From Streptomyces cyaneus (GTDB lineage: Bacteria > Actinomycetota > Actinomycetes > Streptomycetales > Streptomycetaceae): a stretch of DNA of 64,000 nt. Of this stretch, positions 9,710 through 18,654 are shown one piece after another; within the stretch, counting starts at the first letter, position 1; each line of letters starts with the position of its first letter. The stretch is taken from the NCBI RefSeq assembly GCF_004028635.1, contig NZ_RQJW01000004.1, forward strand, positions 1-64,000. The letters run 5' to 3'. The position numbers and the translations under genes are program-made. The notes beneath the pieces were generated by a model. That model was not told where the DNA came from and made no database searches. It was given only the letters and a program-made list of their open reading frames with translations.

Positions 9710-9953
9710 CAGGAACCAACAGTGTTCACACGGAGTTGCTGACTCAGTGTGCTCGAAGCCGTGTAGAAGTGCGGGATTGGGGGAACCTTCTGGTCTCCCG
9801 CTACGTTTCTGCTACGTGCACAGTGACATCGCGGTGACAGGGTGTGGCGACAGGCGGGGTGCGGCTACCATGACCGGCACGAGGGCGGGCGGCGTAAGGG
9901 AGCCGTCCCCTGGGGCGGAGCCCGGTGCACTGCCGGGGCGAGGAGGGCGGGCC

Positions 9954-10634
9954 ATGGTGCAGAAGGCCAAGATCCTCCTGGTCGATGACCGGCCGGAGAA
10001 TCTGCTGGCGCTGGAGGCGATCCTCTCTGCGCTCGATCAGACCCTGGTGCGGGCATCGTCCGGGGAGGAAGCGCTCAAAGCACTGCTGACGGACGATTTC
10101 GCGGTCATTCTGCTGGACGTCCAGATGCCGGGAATGGACGGTTTCGAAACCGCGGCGCACATCAAGCGGCGGGAACGGACCCGGGACATCCCGATCATCT
10201 TCCTCACCGCGATCAACCACGGCCCGCACCACACCTTCCGTGGCTATGCGGCGGGCGCGGTGGACTACATCTCCAAGCCGTTCGACCCGTGGGTGCTGCG
10301 GGCGAAGGTCTCCGTGTTCGTCGAGCTGTACATGAAGAACTGCCAGCTGCGCGAGCAGGCGGCGCTGCTGCGGCTTCAGTTGGAGGGCGGCGGCAAGGCC
10401 GCAGGCGGGGACGCGAAGGAGCCGGCGGGCCTGCTCGCCGAGCTGTCGGCGCGGCTCGCCGCGGTCGAGGAGCAGGCCGAGGCCCTGTCCAAGCAGCTTG
10501 ACGACGAGTCGGCAGACGCGGCGGCTGTCGCCACGGCGGCTCATCTCGAACGCAAACTCACGGGATTGCGGCGGGCACTGGACGCGCTGGAGCCGGGCAC
10601 GGGGAGCGCCTCCTCGGTGCCCTCGCAGAACTGA
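9954..10634 (+). CDS. osaB: Response regulator of the osmoadaptation system (OsaB)
   Basis: This is a 226-residue protein with an N-terminal receiver domain (acidic pair Asp11/Asp12, phospho-acceptor Asp55 in VILLDVQMPGMDG, switch Thr in IIFLTA, and the Lys of ISKPFDP). The C-terminal half is an Ala/Glu/Leu-rich coiled coil, not a DNA-binding domain. It therefore probably acts through protein contacts. In S. coelicolor OsaB is needed for normal differentiation under osmotic stress. ATG 9954 follows AGGAGGGCGG. In-frame upstream starts exist but lack such a site. It lies 244 bp after osaA, so it probably has its own promoter. Confidence 0.9.
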   Translation: MVQKAKILLVDDRPENLLALEAILSALDQTLVRASSGEEALKALLTDDFAVILLDVQMPGMDGFETAAHIKRRERTRDIPIIFLTAINHGPHHTFRGYAAGAVDYISKPFDPWVLRAKVSVFVELYMKNCQLREQAALLRLQLEGGGKAAGGDAKEPAGLLAELSARLAAVEEQAEALSKQLDDESADAAAVATAAHLERKLTGLRRALDALEPGTGSASSVPSQN

Positions 10635-10795
10635 CCTCGCGGTGGCCCGCGTTGGCCGGCGGGCGATGTCGAGCCGTCCCGGGCGTTATCGGCCCGTGAA
10701 CCGGCGTCAGTTCACTGCCTCCACAAGCGCGACACGAACGGGTGAAGCAGTGGGCACACGTGTCCGCTGCTTCCTCCACCGGTAACCTCACACCC

Positions 10796-13537
10796 ATGGC
10801 CTCACGTCCCTCCGCAGCCAAGAAGCCGCCCGCAAAGAAGGCGGCCGCTTCCGCGAAGGCTCCGGCGAAGAAGGCCGCTGCCAAGAAAGCCCCCGCGAAG
10901 AAGGCGCCGGCCAAGAAGGCCGCGGCGAAGAAAGCCGTGCCCGCGCCCAAGCCGGCGCCTAACCCCACCGGGGGCATCTACCGGCTCGTGCGCGCCGTCT
11001 GGCTCGGGCTGGCGCACGCGGTCGGCGCGGTGTTCCGGGGCATAGGGCAGGGTGCGAAGAACCTCGACCCCGCCCACCGCAAGGACGGCGTCGCGCTGTT
11101 GCTCCTCGGACTCGGCCTGATCGTCGCGGCCGGCACCTGGTCCAATCTGCGCGGCCCCGTCGGCGATCTCGTCGAGATCATCGTGACCGGCGCGTTCGGC
11201 CGGCTCGACCTGCTCGTGCCGATACTGCTCGCGGTCATCGCCGTACGGTTCATCCGGCACCCCGAGAAGCCCGAGGCCAACGGCCGTATCGTCATCGGGC
11301 TGTCCGCGCTCGTCATCGGCGTGCTCGGCCAGGTCCACATCGCCGTCGGCTCGCCGGCCCGCAGCGACGGCATGCAGGCCATAAGGGACGCGGGCGGGCT
11401 CATCGGCTGGGGCGCGGCGACCCCGCTGACGTACACCATGGGCGAGGTCCTCGCCGTACCGCTGCTCGTGCTGCTCACGATCTTCGGGCTGTTGGTCGTC
11501 ACGGCCACCCCGGTCAACGCCATCCCGCAGCGGCTGCGGCAGTTGGGTGTGAAGCTCGGCATCCTGCCCGACCCCGACGAGGACGACGAGTACACCGAGG
11601 ACGAGCAGCGCTACGACGACCAGTGGCGCGAGGCGCTGCCCGCGTCGCGCGGCCGCAGGCGCCCCCCGGCCCCCGAGGCGTACGACCCCGACAGCGCCGA
11701 GCAGGAGGCCCTCTCGCGGCGTCGCGGCCGACCGAGGCGCTCTGCGGTGCCGCAGCCCGAGATGGACCGTCCCATGGACGCTGTGGACGTCGCAGCGGCC
11801 GCCGCTGCCGCTCTCGACGGCGCCGTCCTGCACGGGATGCCGCCCTCGCCGATCGTCGCCGACCTCACCCAGGGCGTGAGCGTGGGCGACCGCGCGGAGA
11901 CCACCCCGGTGCCGACGCCCGTCCCTGCCGCGCGGCCCAAGCAGGAGAAGCTGCCCAAGACCGAAGTTCCGGATCTCACCAAGTCCGAGGTCCCGGACCT
12001 CACCAAGGCCGCACCCGACCAGATGCGGGACCTGCCGTCGCGTGCCGAACAGCTCCAGCTGTCCGGCGACATCACGTACTCGCTCCCGTCGCTCGACCTC
12101 CTCGAGCGCGGTGGCCCCGGCAAGTCGCGCAGCGCCGCCAACGACGCCATCGTCGAGTCGCTGACCACCGTCTTCACCGAGTTCAAGGTCGACGCCCGCG
12201 TCACCGGCTTCACGCGCGGGCCGACGGTCACGCGTTACGAGGTCGAGCTCGGCCCCGCCGTGAAGGTCGAGCGGATCACCGCGCTGACGAAGAACATCGC
12301 GTACGCGGTCGCCAGCCCGGACGTGCGGATCATCAGCCCGATCCCCGGCAAGTCCGCGGTCGGCATCGAGATCCCGAACACGGACCGCGAGATGGTCAAC
12401 CTCGGTGACGTGCTGCGCCTCGCGGCCGCCGCCGAGGACGACCACCCGATGCTGGTCGCGCTCGGCAAGGATGTCGAGGGCGGCTATGTGATGGCCAACA
12501 TCGCGAAGATGCCGCATGTGCTGGTTGCCGGTGCGACCGGTTCCGGTAAGTCGTCGTGCATTAACTGCTTGATCACTTCGGTCATGATGCGGGCGACCCC
12601 GGAGGACGTCCGCATGGTGCTGGTCGACCCCAAGCGCGTCGAGCTGACCGCCTATGAGGGCATCCCGCACCTGATCACGCCGATCATCACCAACCCGAAG
12701 CGGGCCGCCGAGGCGCTCCAGTGGGTCGTACGGGAGATGGACCTGCGGTACGACGACCTCGCGGCGTACGGCTATCGGCACATCGACGACTTCAACGAGG
12801 CCGTCCGCAACGGCAAGGTGAAGGCGCCGGAGGGCAGCGAACGCGAGCTCCAGCCGTACCCCTACCTGCTGGTGATCGTCGACGAGCTCGCCGACCTGAT
12901 GATGGTCGCCCCGCGCGACGTCGAGGACGCGATCGTGCGCATCACACAGCTCGCGCGCGCGGCCGGCATCCACCTGGTGCTCGCCACGCAGCGGCCGTCG
13001 GTCGACGTCGTCACCGGTCTCATCAAGGCGAACGTCCCCTCACGGCTCGCCTTCGCCACGTCGTCGCTCGCGGACTCACGCGTCATCCTCGACCAGCCCG
13101 GCGCCGAGAAGCTGATCGGCAAGGGCGACGGGCTGTTCCTGCCGATGGGCGCGAACAAGCCGACTCGTATGCAGGGCGCGTTCGTGACCGAGGACGAGGT
13201 CGCGGCGGTCGTCCAGCACTGCAAGGACCAGATGGCGCCCGTCTTCCGGGACGACGTCACCGTGGGCACCAAGCAGAAGAAGGAGATCGACGAGGAGATC
13301 GGCGACGACCTCGATCTGCTGTGCCAGGCGGCCGAGCTGGTCGTCTCCACGCAGTTCGGGTCGACGTCCATGCTGCAGCGCAAGCTGCGCGTCGGGTTCG
13401 CCAAAGCCGGGCGGCTGATGGACCTCATGGAGTCGCGGGGCATCGTCGGGCCGAGCGAGGGCTCCAAGGCTCGTGACGTTCTTGTGAAACCTGATGAGCT
13501 GGACGGCGTGCTGGCCGTGATCCGCGGGGAGGCTTAA
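10796..13537 (+). CDS. ftsK: FtsK/SpoIIIE DNA translocase
   Basis: The protein has about 913 residues. It starts with an Ala/Lys/Pro-rich basic tail built of AAKKAPAKK-type repeats, then about four membrane helices (residues 100-240), an acidic and proline-rich linker, the alpha/beta motor domain with Walker A GATGSGKSS (Lys585) and Walker B VIVDELADLMM, and a C-terminal gamma winged helix (SMLQRKLRVGFAKAGRLMDLMES). It pumps double-stranded DNA across closing septa, in Streptomyces chiefly during sporulation septation. ATG 10796 fits the family N terminus (MASRPSAAKK). No clear Shine-Dalgarno is visible, and an in-frame GTG at 10742 is possible. Confidence 0.95.
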   Translation: MASRPSAAKKPPAKKAAASAKAPAKKAAAKKAPAKKAPAKKAAAKKAVPAPKPAPNPTGGIYRLVRAVWLGLAHAVGAVFRGIGQGAKNLDPAHRKDGVALLLLGLGLIVAAGTWSNLRGPVGDLVEIIVTGAFGRLDLLVPILLAVIAVRFIRHPEKPEANGRIVIGLSALVIGVLGQVHIAVGSPARSDGMQAIRDAGGLIGWGAATPLTYTMGEVLAVPLLVLLTIFGLLVVTATPVNAIPQRLRQLGVKLGILPDPDEDDEYTEDEQRYDDQWREALPASRGRRRPPAPEAYDPDSAEQEALSRRRGRPRRSAVPQPEMDRPMDAVDVAAAAAAALDGAVLHGMPPSPIVADLTQGVSVGDRAETTPVPTPVPAARPKQEKLPKTEVPDLTKSEVPDLTKAAPDQMRDLPSRAEQLQLSGDITYSLPSLDLLERGGPGKSRSAANDAIVESLTTVFTEFKVDARVTGFTRGPTVTRYEVELGPAVKVERITALTKNIAYAVASPDVRIISPIPGKSAVGIEIPNTDREMVNLGDVLRLAAAAEDDHPMLVALGKDVEGGYVMANIAKMPHVLVAGATGSGKSSCINCLITSVMMRATPEDVRMVLVDPKRVELTAYEGIPHLITPIITNPKRAAEALQWVVREMDLRYDDLAAYGYRHIDDFNEAVRNGKVKAPEGSERELQPYPYLLVIVDELADLMMVAPRDVEDAIVRITQLARAAGIHLVLATQRPSVDVVTGLIKANVPSRLAFATSSLADSRVILDQPGAEKLIGKGDGLFLPMGANKPTRMQGAFVTEDEVAAVVQHCKDQMAPVFRDDVTVGTKQKKEIDEEIGDDLDLLCQAAELVVSTQFGSTSMLQRKLRVGFAKAGRLMDLMESRGIVGPSEGSKARDVLVKPDELDGVLAVIRGEA

Positions 13538-13580
13538 AGGGAGTCCGGGGCGGAAACGGGACGCAGTGATCGCCTTGCGG

Positions 13581-13622
13581 ACGGGTGGGTGATGAGTCGA
13601 TGTTCGATTGTGACTCACCCGT
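13581..13622 (+). terminator. Possible terminator hairpin after ftsK
   Basis: ACGGGTG..GAGTC at 13581-13598 can pair with GACTCACCCGT at 13612-13622, with a bulge in the left arm. It lies 45 bases after the ftsK stop. There is no T tract. Confidence 0.35.
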
Positions 13623-13818
13623 AAGGGATCATTGAGCAACCGTTCCCCTTCGGCGTACGTCAAGTTGAGGGAAGCGCGACAATCTCGTACTCCGTCATCG
13701 GCGTGTCCGGCCATTCCGATGGCGTACAAAGTCCCACCGCCCGGTTGCCCCACCCTTTCGTACCCCCCATAGACTGAACCTCCAGCACAGGTGGCTTAAA
13801 CGCTCGAAAGGCGCCCCC

Positions 13819-14649
13819 GTGTCCATCGGCAACTCCCCTGAAGACGAGCGTCCGTTCGAAGACGTGTCCGACGAAGCCCGCCCCTCGATCGGCCGTGCCC
13901 TCCAGCAGGCGCGCATCGACGCAGGGCTGACCGTCGACGACGTCAGTAACGCCACCCGGGTCCGCATCGCCATCGTGCATGCCATCGAGGCGGACAACTT
14001 CGCTGCCTGCGGTGGCGACGTGTACGCCCGAGGCCACATCCGGACCCTGGCCAAGGCCGTCCACCTCGATCCGGCCCCGCTTCTCGCCCAGTACGACGAC
14101 TCGCACGGCGGACGACCGGCGCCGACCCCGGCTGCCCCCCTGTTCGAGGCGGAACGCATCCGCCCCGAGCGGCGCGGGCCCAACTGGACCGCGGCCATGG
14201 TCGCCGCGATCGTCGCCGTGATCGGGTTCGTCGGGTTCACCGCGTTCAAGGGCGAGGACGAGGGTGGCAAGTCCTCGGTCGCCGAAGGCGGCCCGGCGCC
14301 GACGGCCGACAAGACCACGCCCACGCCGAAGACCGACAAGCCCAAGGACCCGAAGCCGTCGGACAGCGCCATCGCCGCCGTCCCGCAGGACAAGGTGACC
14401 GTCCAGGTCAGCGCCGCCGACGGCAGGAGCTGGGTCGGTGTCAAGGACCACAACGGCAAGCTGCTCTTCGACGGACTCCTCAAGCAGGGCGACTCCAAGA
14501 CCTTCCAGGACGGCGAGAAGATCAACCTCGTCCTCGGTGACGCGGGCGCGATCGACCTGTACGTCAACGGCAAGAAGATCGAGGACGACTGGCAGCCGGG
14601 CGCCGTGGAGCGCCTCACGTACACGAAGGGCGACCCGCAGGCCGGATAA
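13819..14649 (+). CDS. RodZ-like helix-turn-helix membrane protein
   Basis: The protein has 276 residues. An N-terminal helix-turn-helix of the RodZ/HTH_25 type (SIGRALQQARIDAGLTVDD, then a YARGHIRTLAK segment, residues 25-95) is followed by one transmembrane helix (about 116-136, AAMVAAIVAVIGFVGF). A Pro/Lys/Thr-rich extracellular spacer comes next, and then a C-terminal beta-rich DUF4115-like domain (VTVQVSAADGRSWVGVKDHNGKLLFDG). RodZ proteins link cytoskeletal or cell-wall machinery to the membrane. The position between ftsK and rimO is conserved in Streptomyces. The GTG start has GAAAGG upstream. Confidence 0.82.
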   Translation: MSIGNSPEDERPFEDVSDEARPSIGRALQQARIDAGLTVDDVSNATRVRIAIVHAIEADNFAACGGDVYARGHIRTLAKAVHLDPAPLLAQYDDSHGGRPAPTPAAPLFEAERIRPERRGPNWTAAMVAAIVAVIGFVGFTAFKGEDEGGKSSVAEGGPAPTADKTTPTPKTDKPKDPKPSDSAIAAVPQDKVTVQVSAADGRSWVGVKDHNGKLLFDGLLKQGDSKTFQDGEKINLVLGDAGAIDLYVNGKKIEDDWQPGAVERLTYTKGDPQAG

Positions 14650-14673
14650 GTCGGGCTGAAGGGTTGAGCTGCG

Positions 14674-14705
14674 GACGGGGTTGACCAAGATCGGCCAACC
14701 CCGTC
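14674..14705 (+). terminator. Stem-loop between the RodZ-like gene and rimO
   Basis: A perfect 10-bp inverted repeat (GACGGGGTTG / CAACCCCGTC) has a 12-base loop. It sits 25 bases after the stop and 38 bases before rimO. It may terminate or attenuate transcription; no T tract follows. Confidence 0.5.
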
Positions 14706-14743
14706 GACGTGGGCTGTCAGTGAGACAAAGTAGTCTTGAGCCC

Positions 14744-16225
14744 ATGTCTGAACGCCGTACCGTCGCACTCGTCACTCTTGGCTGCGCCCGTAACGAGGTG
14801 GACTCGGAGGAGCTCGCAGGCCGCTTGGAGGCGGACGGCTGGGACCTCGTGGAGGACGCCGGGGACGCGGATGTCGCCGTCGTCAACACGTGCGGCTTCG
14901 TCGACGCCGCCAAGAAGGACTCCGTCGACGCCCTCCTGGAGGCCAACGACCTCAAGGGACATGGGAGAACCCAGGCCGTCGTGGCGGTGGGCTGCATGGC
15001 CGAGCGGTACGGCAAGGAACTCGCCGAAGCCCTCCCCGAGGCCGACGGCGTGCTCGGCTTCGACGACTACGCGAACATCTCGGACCGCCTGCAGACGATC
15101 TTGAACGGCGGCATCCACGCGGCCCACACCCCGCGCGACCGGCGCAAGCTGCTGCCGATCAGCCCGGCCGAGCGGCAGGAGTCCGCGGCTGAGGTCGCGC
15201 TCCCCGGTCATGCGCCCGTGGATCTTCCGGAAGGGCTCGCTCCGGCCTCCGGGCCCCGCGCGCCCCTGCGCCGCCGCCTCGACGGCGCCCCGGTCGCCTC
15301 GGTGAAGCTCGCCTCCGGCTGCGACCGGCGCTGCTCCTTCTGCGCCATCCCGTCCTTCCGCGGCTCCTTCATCTCGCGCCGCCCGAGCGACGTGCTGAAC
15401 GAGACGCGGTGGCTCGCCGAGCAGGGTGTCAAGGAGATCATGCTGGTCTCCGAGAACAACACGTCCTACGGCAAGGACCTGGGCGACATCCGCCTGCTGG
15501 AGTCCCTCCTGCCGGAGCTGGCGGAGGTCGACGGCATCGAGCGTGTCCGCGTCAGCTACCTCCAGCCGGCCGAGATGCGGCCCGGCCTCATCGACGTGCT
15601 GACCTCGACGCCGAAGATCGCCCCGTACTTCGACCTGTCCTTCCAGCACTCCGCGCCCGACGTGCTCCGCGCGATGCGCCGCTTCGGCGACACCGACCGC
15701 TTCCTGGAGCTGCTCGACACCATCCGCGGCAAGGCCCCCCAGGCCGGTGTGCGCTCCAACTTCATCGTGGGCTTCCCCGGCGAGACCGAGGCCGACCTGG
15801 CAGAGCTGGAGCGGTTCCTGAACGGTGCCCGCCTGGATGCCATCGGTGTCTTCGGTTACTCCGACGAGGACGGCACGGAGGCCGCGACGTACGACAACAA
15901 GCTCGACGAGGACGTCGTCGCCGAGCGGCTGGCACGTGTCTCCCGGCTGGCCGAGGAACTCGTCTCACAGCGGGCCGAGGAGCGCCTCGGGGAGACCGTG
16001 CACGTGCTCGTGGAGTCGGTGGGCTCCGAGGACTCCGCGGAGGGCGCGTACGGCCGTGGCGCGCACCAGGCGCCGGAGACGGACGGCCAGGTGCTGCTCA
16101 CGAGCGGCGAAGGCCTGAGCATCGGTCGTATGGTCGAGGCGAAGGTGGTCGGCACGGAAGGTGTCGACCTGGTGGCCGAGCCGCTGCAGGGCACGCTCGC
16201 GTGTAGTGAGGAGGCGGGCAGATGA
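14744..16225 (+). CDS. rimO: Ribosomal protein S12 methylthiotransferase RimO
   Basis: This 493-residue radical-SAM methylthiotransferase modifies an aspartate of ribosomal protein S12. The N-terminal UPF0004 domain supplies cluster-binding cysteines (LGCARNEVDSE, VVNTCGFVD, VAVGCMAERYG). The radical-SAM motif CDRRCSFC has Cys193, Cys197 and Cys200, and a C-terminal TRAM domain begins near ERLGETVHVLVE. ATG 14744 gives the family N terminus; an in-frame GTG lies upstream at 14681. The stop overlaps the pgsA start by four bases (ATGA), so the two are coupled. Confidence 0.95.
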   Translation: MSERRTVALVTLGCARNEVDSEELAGRLEADGWDLVEDAGDADVAVVNTCGFVDAAKKDSVDALLEANDLKGHGRTQAVVAVGCMAERYGKELAEALPEADGVLGFDDYANISDRLQTILNGGIHAAHTPRDRRKLLPISPAERQESAAEVALPGHAPVDLPEGLAPASGPRAPLRRRLDGAPVASVKLASGCDRRCSFCAIPSFRGSFISRRPSDVLNETRWLAEQGVKEIMLVSENNTSYGKDLGDIRLLESLLPELAEVDGIERVRVSYLQPAEMRPGLIDVLTSTPKIAPYFDLSFQHSAPDVLRAMRRFGDTDRFLELLDTIRGKAPQAGVRSNFIVGFPGETEADLAELERFLNGARLDAIGVFGYSDEDGTEAATYDNKLDEDVVAERLARVSRLAEELVSQRAEERLGETVHVLVESVGSEDSAEGAYGRGAHQAPETDGQVLLTSGEGLSIGRMVEAKVVGTEGVDLVAEPLQGTLACSEEAGR

Positions 16226-17004
16226 CCGGAGTTCCGGCGTCCGCCGCGGGTGGTTCCTCCCAGGCGGGTGCGGCTGGCAAGGCCAGTGCGGTGGGTTCGT
16301 CCAAGGGCGCAGGCTCGAACAAGGCCGCCGGTTCGAACACCGGCGGCGCCGAAGCCGATGTCCCCGGCGGTGCGAAGCCCGCGCGCGGCGGGAAGATCGC
16401 GGCCGCGGCTGTCAACCAGGCCAGCGTCTGGAACATCGCCAACCTGCTGACCATGCTCCGGCTGGTCCTCGTGCCCGCGTTCGTTGCGCTGATGCTGGCC
16501 GACGGCGGATACGACCCGGCGTGGCGCTCGCTCGCCTGGGCGGCCTTCGCCATCGCCATGATCACCGACCTGTTCGACGGCCATCTGGCCCGGGCGTACA
16601 ACCTCGTCACCGACTTCGGGAAGATCGCCGACCCCATCGCCGACAAGGCGATCATGGGGGCGGCCCTGATCTGTCTCTCCGCGCTCGGCGATCTGCCCTG
16701 GTGGGTGACGGGCATCATCCTCGGCCGGGAACTCGGGATCACGCTCCTGCGTTTCATCGTCATCCGGTACGGCGTCATCCCCGCGAGCCGCGGCGGCAAG
16801 CTCAAGACCCTCATACAGGGCGTGGCCGTCGGGATGTACATCCTGGCGCTGACGGGGTGGCTGGCCACTCTGCGGTTCTGGGTGATGGCTGCGGCGGTCG
16901 TCCTGACCGTGGTGACCGGGCTGGACTATGTGAGACAAGCCATTGTGCTGCGCAGGCAGGGAATCGCCGAGCGCGAGGCTGCGTTGGAGGAGACGGAAGC
17001 GTGA
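16222..17004 (+). CDS. pgsA: CDP-diacylglycerol--glycerol-3-phosphate 3-phosphatidyltransferase
   Basis: This is a 260-residue integral membrane enzyme of phosphatidylglycerol or phosphatidylinositol-phosphate type phospholipid synthesis. The CDP-alcohol phosphotransferase signature is complete: DLFDGHLAR followed by G-K-I-A-D-P-I-A-D. About 70 N-terminal residues are a Gly/Ser/Ala-rich low-complexity extension before the first membrane helix (VWNIANLLTMLRLVLVPAF). It overlaps rimO (ATGA) and cinA (GTGA), so all three are translated together. The exact acceptor, glycerol phosphate or inositol phosphate, cannot be settled from the motif alone. Confidence 0.9.
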   Translation: MTGVPASAAGGSSQAGAAGKASAVGSSKGAGSNKAAGSNTGGAEADVPGGAKPARGGKIAAAAVNQASVWNIANLLTMLRLVLVPAFVALMLADGGYDPAWRSLAWAAFAIAMITDLFDGHLARAYNLVTDFGKIADPIADKAIMGAALICLSALGDLPWWVTGIILGRELGITLLRFIVIRYGVIPASRGGKLKTLIQGVAVGMYILALTGWLATLRFWVMAAAVVLTVVTGLDYVRQAIVLRRQGIAEREAALEETEA

Positions 17005-17546
17005 GTTCCCGGGCCGCCGACGTCGTGCGACTACTCACAGTGAAGGGTGAGACGCTCGCTGTCGCGGAGTCACTGACCGGCGGACTGGTTGCGGCGGAGA
17101 TCACAGCCACCCCTGGAGCCTCCCAGGCCTTCCGGGGGTCGGTGACCGCCTACGCCACCGAGCTGAAGCATCGGCTGCTCGGCGTCGACGCCACCTTGCT
17201 GGAGCAGCACGGAGCGGTGAATCCGCAGGTCGCAGCCCAGATGGCGGTCGGCGTGCGGAAGGCGCTGGGGGCCGACTGGGGCATCGCGACAACCGGCGTC
17301 GCGGGGCCCGAGACACAGGACGGGCACCCCGTCGGGACGGTTTTCGTGGCCGTGGACGGACCCGTCGGCCCTGGTTCCGGTTCCGCCGGTGGCGGAAAAG
17401 TGGAGGCCCTGCGGTTGAACGGCGACCGCGCGGAAATTCGTATGGAGAGTGTACGGAGCGTACTCGCGCTGCTTCTGACGGAGCTTGCGAGCGAACACAC
17501 TGGGAATGAGCGGGCACAGGATACGGAACAGAACGGGGGGTTTTGA
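17001..17546 (+). CDS. pncC: CinA C-terminal domain protein (NMN deamidase, PncC type)
   Basis: This 181-residue stand-alone CinA-C protein hydrolyses nicotinamide mononucleotide to the nicotinate form in NAD salvage. Family motifs are GETLAVAESLTGGLVAAEIT, FRGSVTAYATELKHRLLGV, and GIATTGVAGPETQDGHPVGTVFVA (in segments). It lacks the N-terminal COG1058 domain of full CinA. Its GTG start overlaps the pgsA stop. In actinobacteria the pgsA-cinA-clgR order is conserved. Confidence 0.9.
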   Translation: MSSRAADVVRLLTVKGETLAVAESLTGGLVAAEITATPGASQAFRGSVTAYATELKHRLLGVDATLLEQHGAVNPQVAAQMAVGVRKALGADWGIATTGVAGPETQDGHPVGTVFVAVDGPVGPGSGSAGGGKVEALRLNGDRAEIRMESVRSVLALLLTELASEHTGNERAQDTEQNGGF

Positions 17547-17655
17547 TGTTTGCAGCCCTTAGTGAACACGACATCGCTCCCCGCACGGCCGCGGCGCAAG
17601 GCGGTACGGTGGGGCGTGAAGGATGCGGCTACGCGGTCCGAGGAGGGAGCCACCG

Positions 17656-18036
17656 ATGATTCTGCTCCGTCGCCTGCTGGGTGACGTGCTGCGTCGGCAG
17701 CGCCAGCGCCAGGGCCGTACTCTGCGCGAAGTCTCCTCGTCCGCCCGAGTCTCACTCGGCTATCTCTCCGAGGTGGAGCGGGGGCAGAAGGAGGCTTCCT
17801 CCGAGCTGCTCTCCGCGATCTGCGACGCGCTGGACGTACGGATGTCCGAGCTCATGCGGGAAGTGAGCGACGAGCTCGCCCTCGCCGAGCTGGCCCAGTC
17901 TGCTGCGGCCACACCCAGCGAGCCTGTACCCGCGTCGGTCCGACCGATGCTGGGTTCCGTGTCGGTGACCGGTGTGCCACCGGAACGGGTGACCATCAAG
18001 GCGCCTTCCGAGGCGGTGGACGTGGTCGCCGCGTGA
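17656..18036 (+). CDS. clgR: ClgR, XRE-family activator of clp protease genes
   Basis: The protein has 126 residues. It holds an XRE helix-turn-helix (GRTLREVSSSARVSLGYLSEVERGQKEAS, residues 18-50) and a short C-terminal tail ending Val-Val-Ala-Ala. ClgR activates clpP1P2, clpC, lon and related genes and is itself degraded by ClpP through its C-terminal Ala-Ala. That tail is present here. ATG 17656 is chosen over an upstream in-frame start because GGAGGGA lies nine bases before it. The position downstream of pgsA-cinA supports the identity. Confidence 0.93.
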   Translation: MILLRRLLGDVLRRQRQRQGRTLREVSSSARVSLGYLSEVERGQKEASSELLSAICDALDVRMSELMREVSDELALAELAQSAAATPSEPVPASVRPMLGSVSVTGVPPERVTIKAPSEAVDVVAA

Positions 18037-18049
18037 CGGTGACGCCGGT

Positions 18050-18070
18050 GCGCGTGGGCTGACCACGCGC
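18050..18070 (+). terminator. Stem-loop after clgR
   Basis: A perfect 8-bp inverted repeat (GCGCGTGG / CCACGCGC) with a 5-base loop starts 14 bases after the clgR stop. No T tract follows. Confidence 0.5.
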
Positions 18071-18175
18071 TGAGGAGTTGTGTGAGGCCCCGGCCAGGGC
18101 TTCGCCAGGGAGACCTGGGGAGTGCGGTCGGGGTTTCGTGCTGTGCGGGCTCTTTCTGGGGCCCTTCGTGGCCAC

Positions 18176-18215
18176 ATGGGCCGACATGGGCCGGTATGGG
18201 CCGGTATGGGCCCTC
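18176..18215. repeat. Short tandem repeat (10 bp x 4)
   Basis: Four head-to-tail copies of ATGGGCCGGT (first copy GAC-ended, last copy truncated in match) lie in the 340-bp non-coding gap between clgR and the next gene. Nothing else is recognised in the gap. Confidence 0.85.
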
Positions 18216-18375
18216 TCGAGGTCCGTTTGCCGGTGTGTGACCCGGCAGTCATCGTGGAGGGTGTGACGGCGCCTGACGCGCCGTGAACACGTTGGCCCGC
18301 GCTGCATCCGTGTGCCGTTGGTGCGCCCTCCCGGCGGGTGAACGGGCGGCCTAGCCTCGGGCTGGAGGTGGGTGG

Positions 18376-18654
18376 ATGGCACGGCCGATAGCGCGTTGGG
18401 GGGTGGCCCTCGGGTTCGGAACGCTGTGGTGGTGGGCCGTGCTGCGGCTTACGCTGGCGCCGGACGCAGGGGCGCTGGAGGGAGCCGTAGCCGCCGGAGG
18501 GTGGGGGTTGAGCCTGCTGCCGGTGCACTGTGTACCGAAGGCGCGGGCCGCGGGCGCCGTCGACCCGCGGCGGTGGGCAGAAGCCTGGCGGGCGGGGCGG
18601 GCTACCACGGCATCGCCACACCGCCGTTCGGACGCAGGATCTGCCCCGTCGTGA
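18376..18654 (+). CDS. Small hypothetical membrane protein
   Basis: The 92-residue reading frame opens with a hydrophobic, Trp-rich segment (WGVALGFGTLWWWAVLRLTL) that looks like a membrane helix. A second hydrophobic stretch (VAAGGWGLSLLPVHCVP) follows. The last 17 codons run into the convergent SDR gene, so the tail may not be conserved. GGAGGTGGGTGG upstream could be the ribosome binding site. The family is unknown to me. Confidence 0.5.
   Translation: MARPIARWGVALGFGTLWWWAVLRLTLAPDAGALEGAVAAGGWGLSLLPVHCVPKARAAGAVDPRRWAEAWRAGRATTASPHRRSDAGSAPS

Noticed and set aside
10802..12973. Long minus-strand frame opposite ftsK
   Set aside because: Composition is typical of antisense third-position effects, and ftsK on the plus strand is unmistakable.
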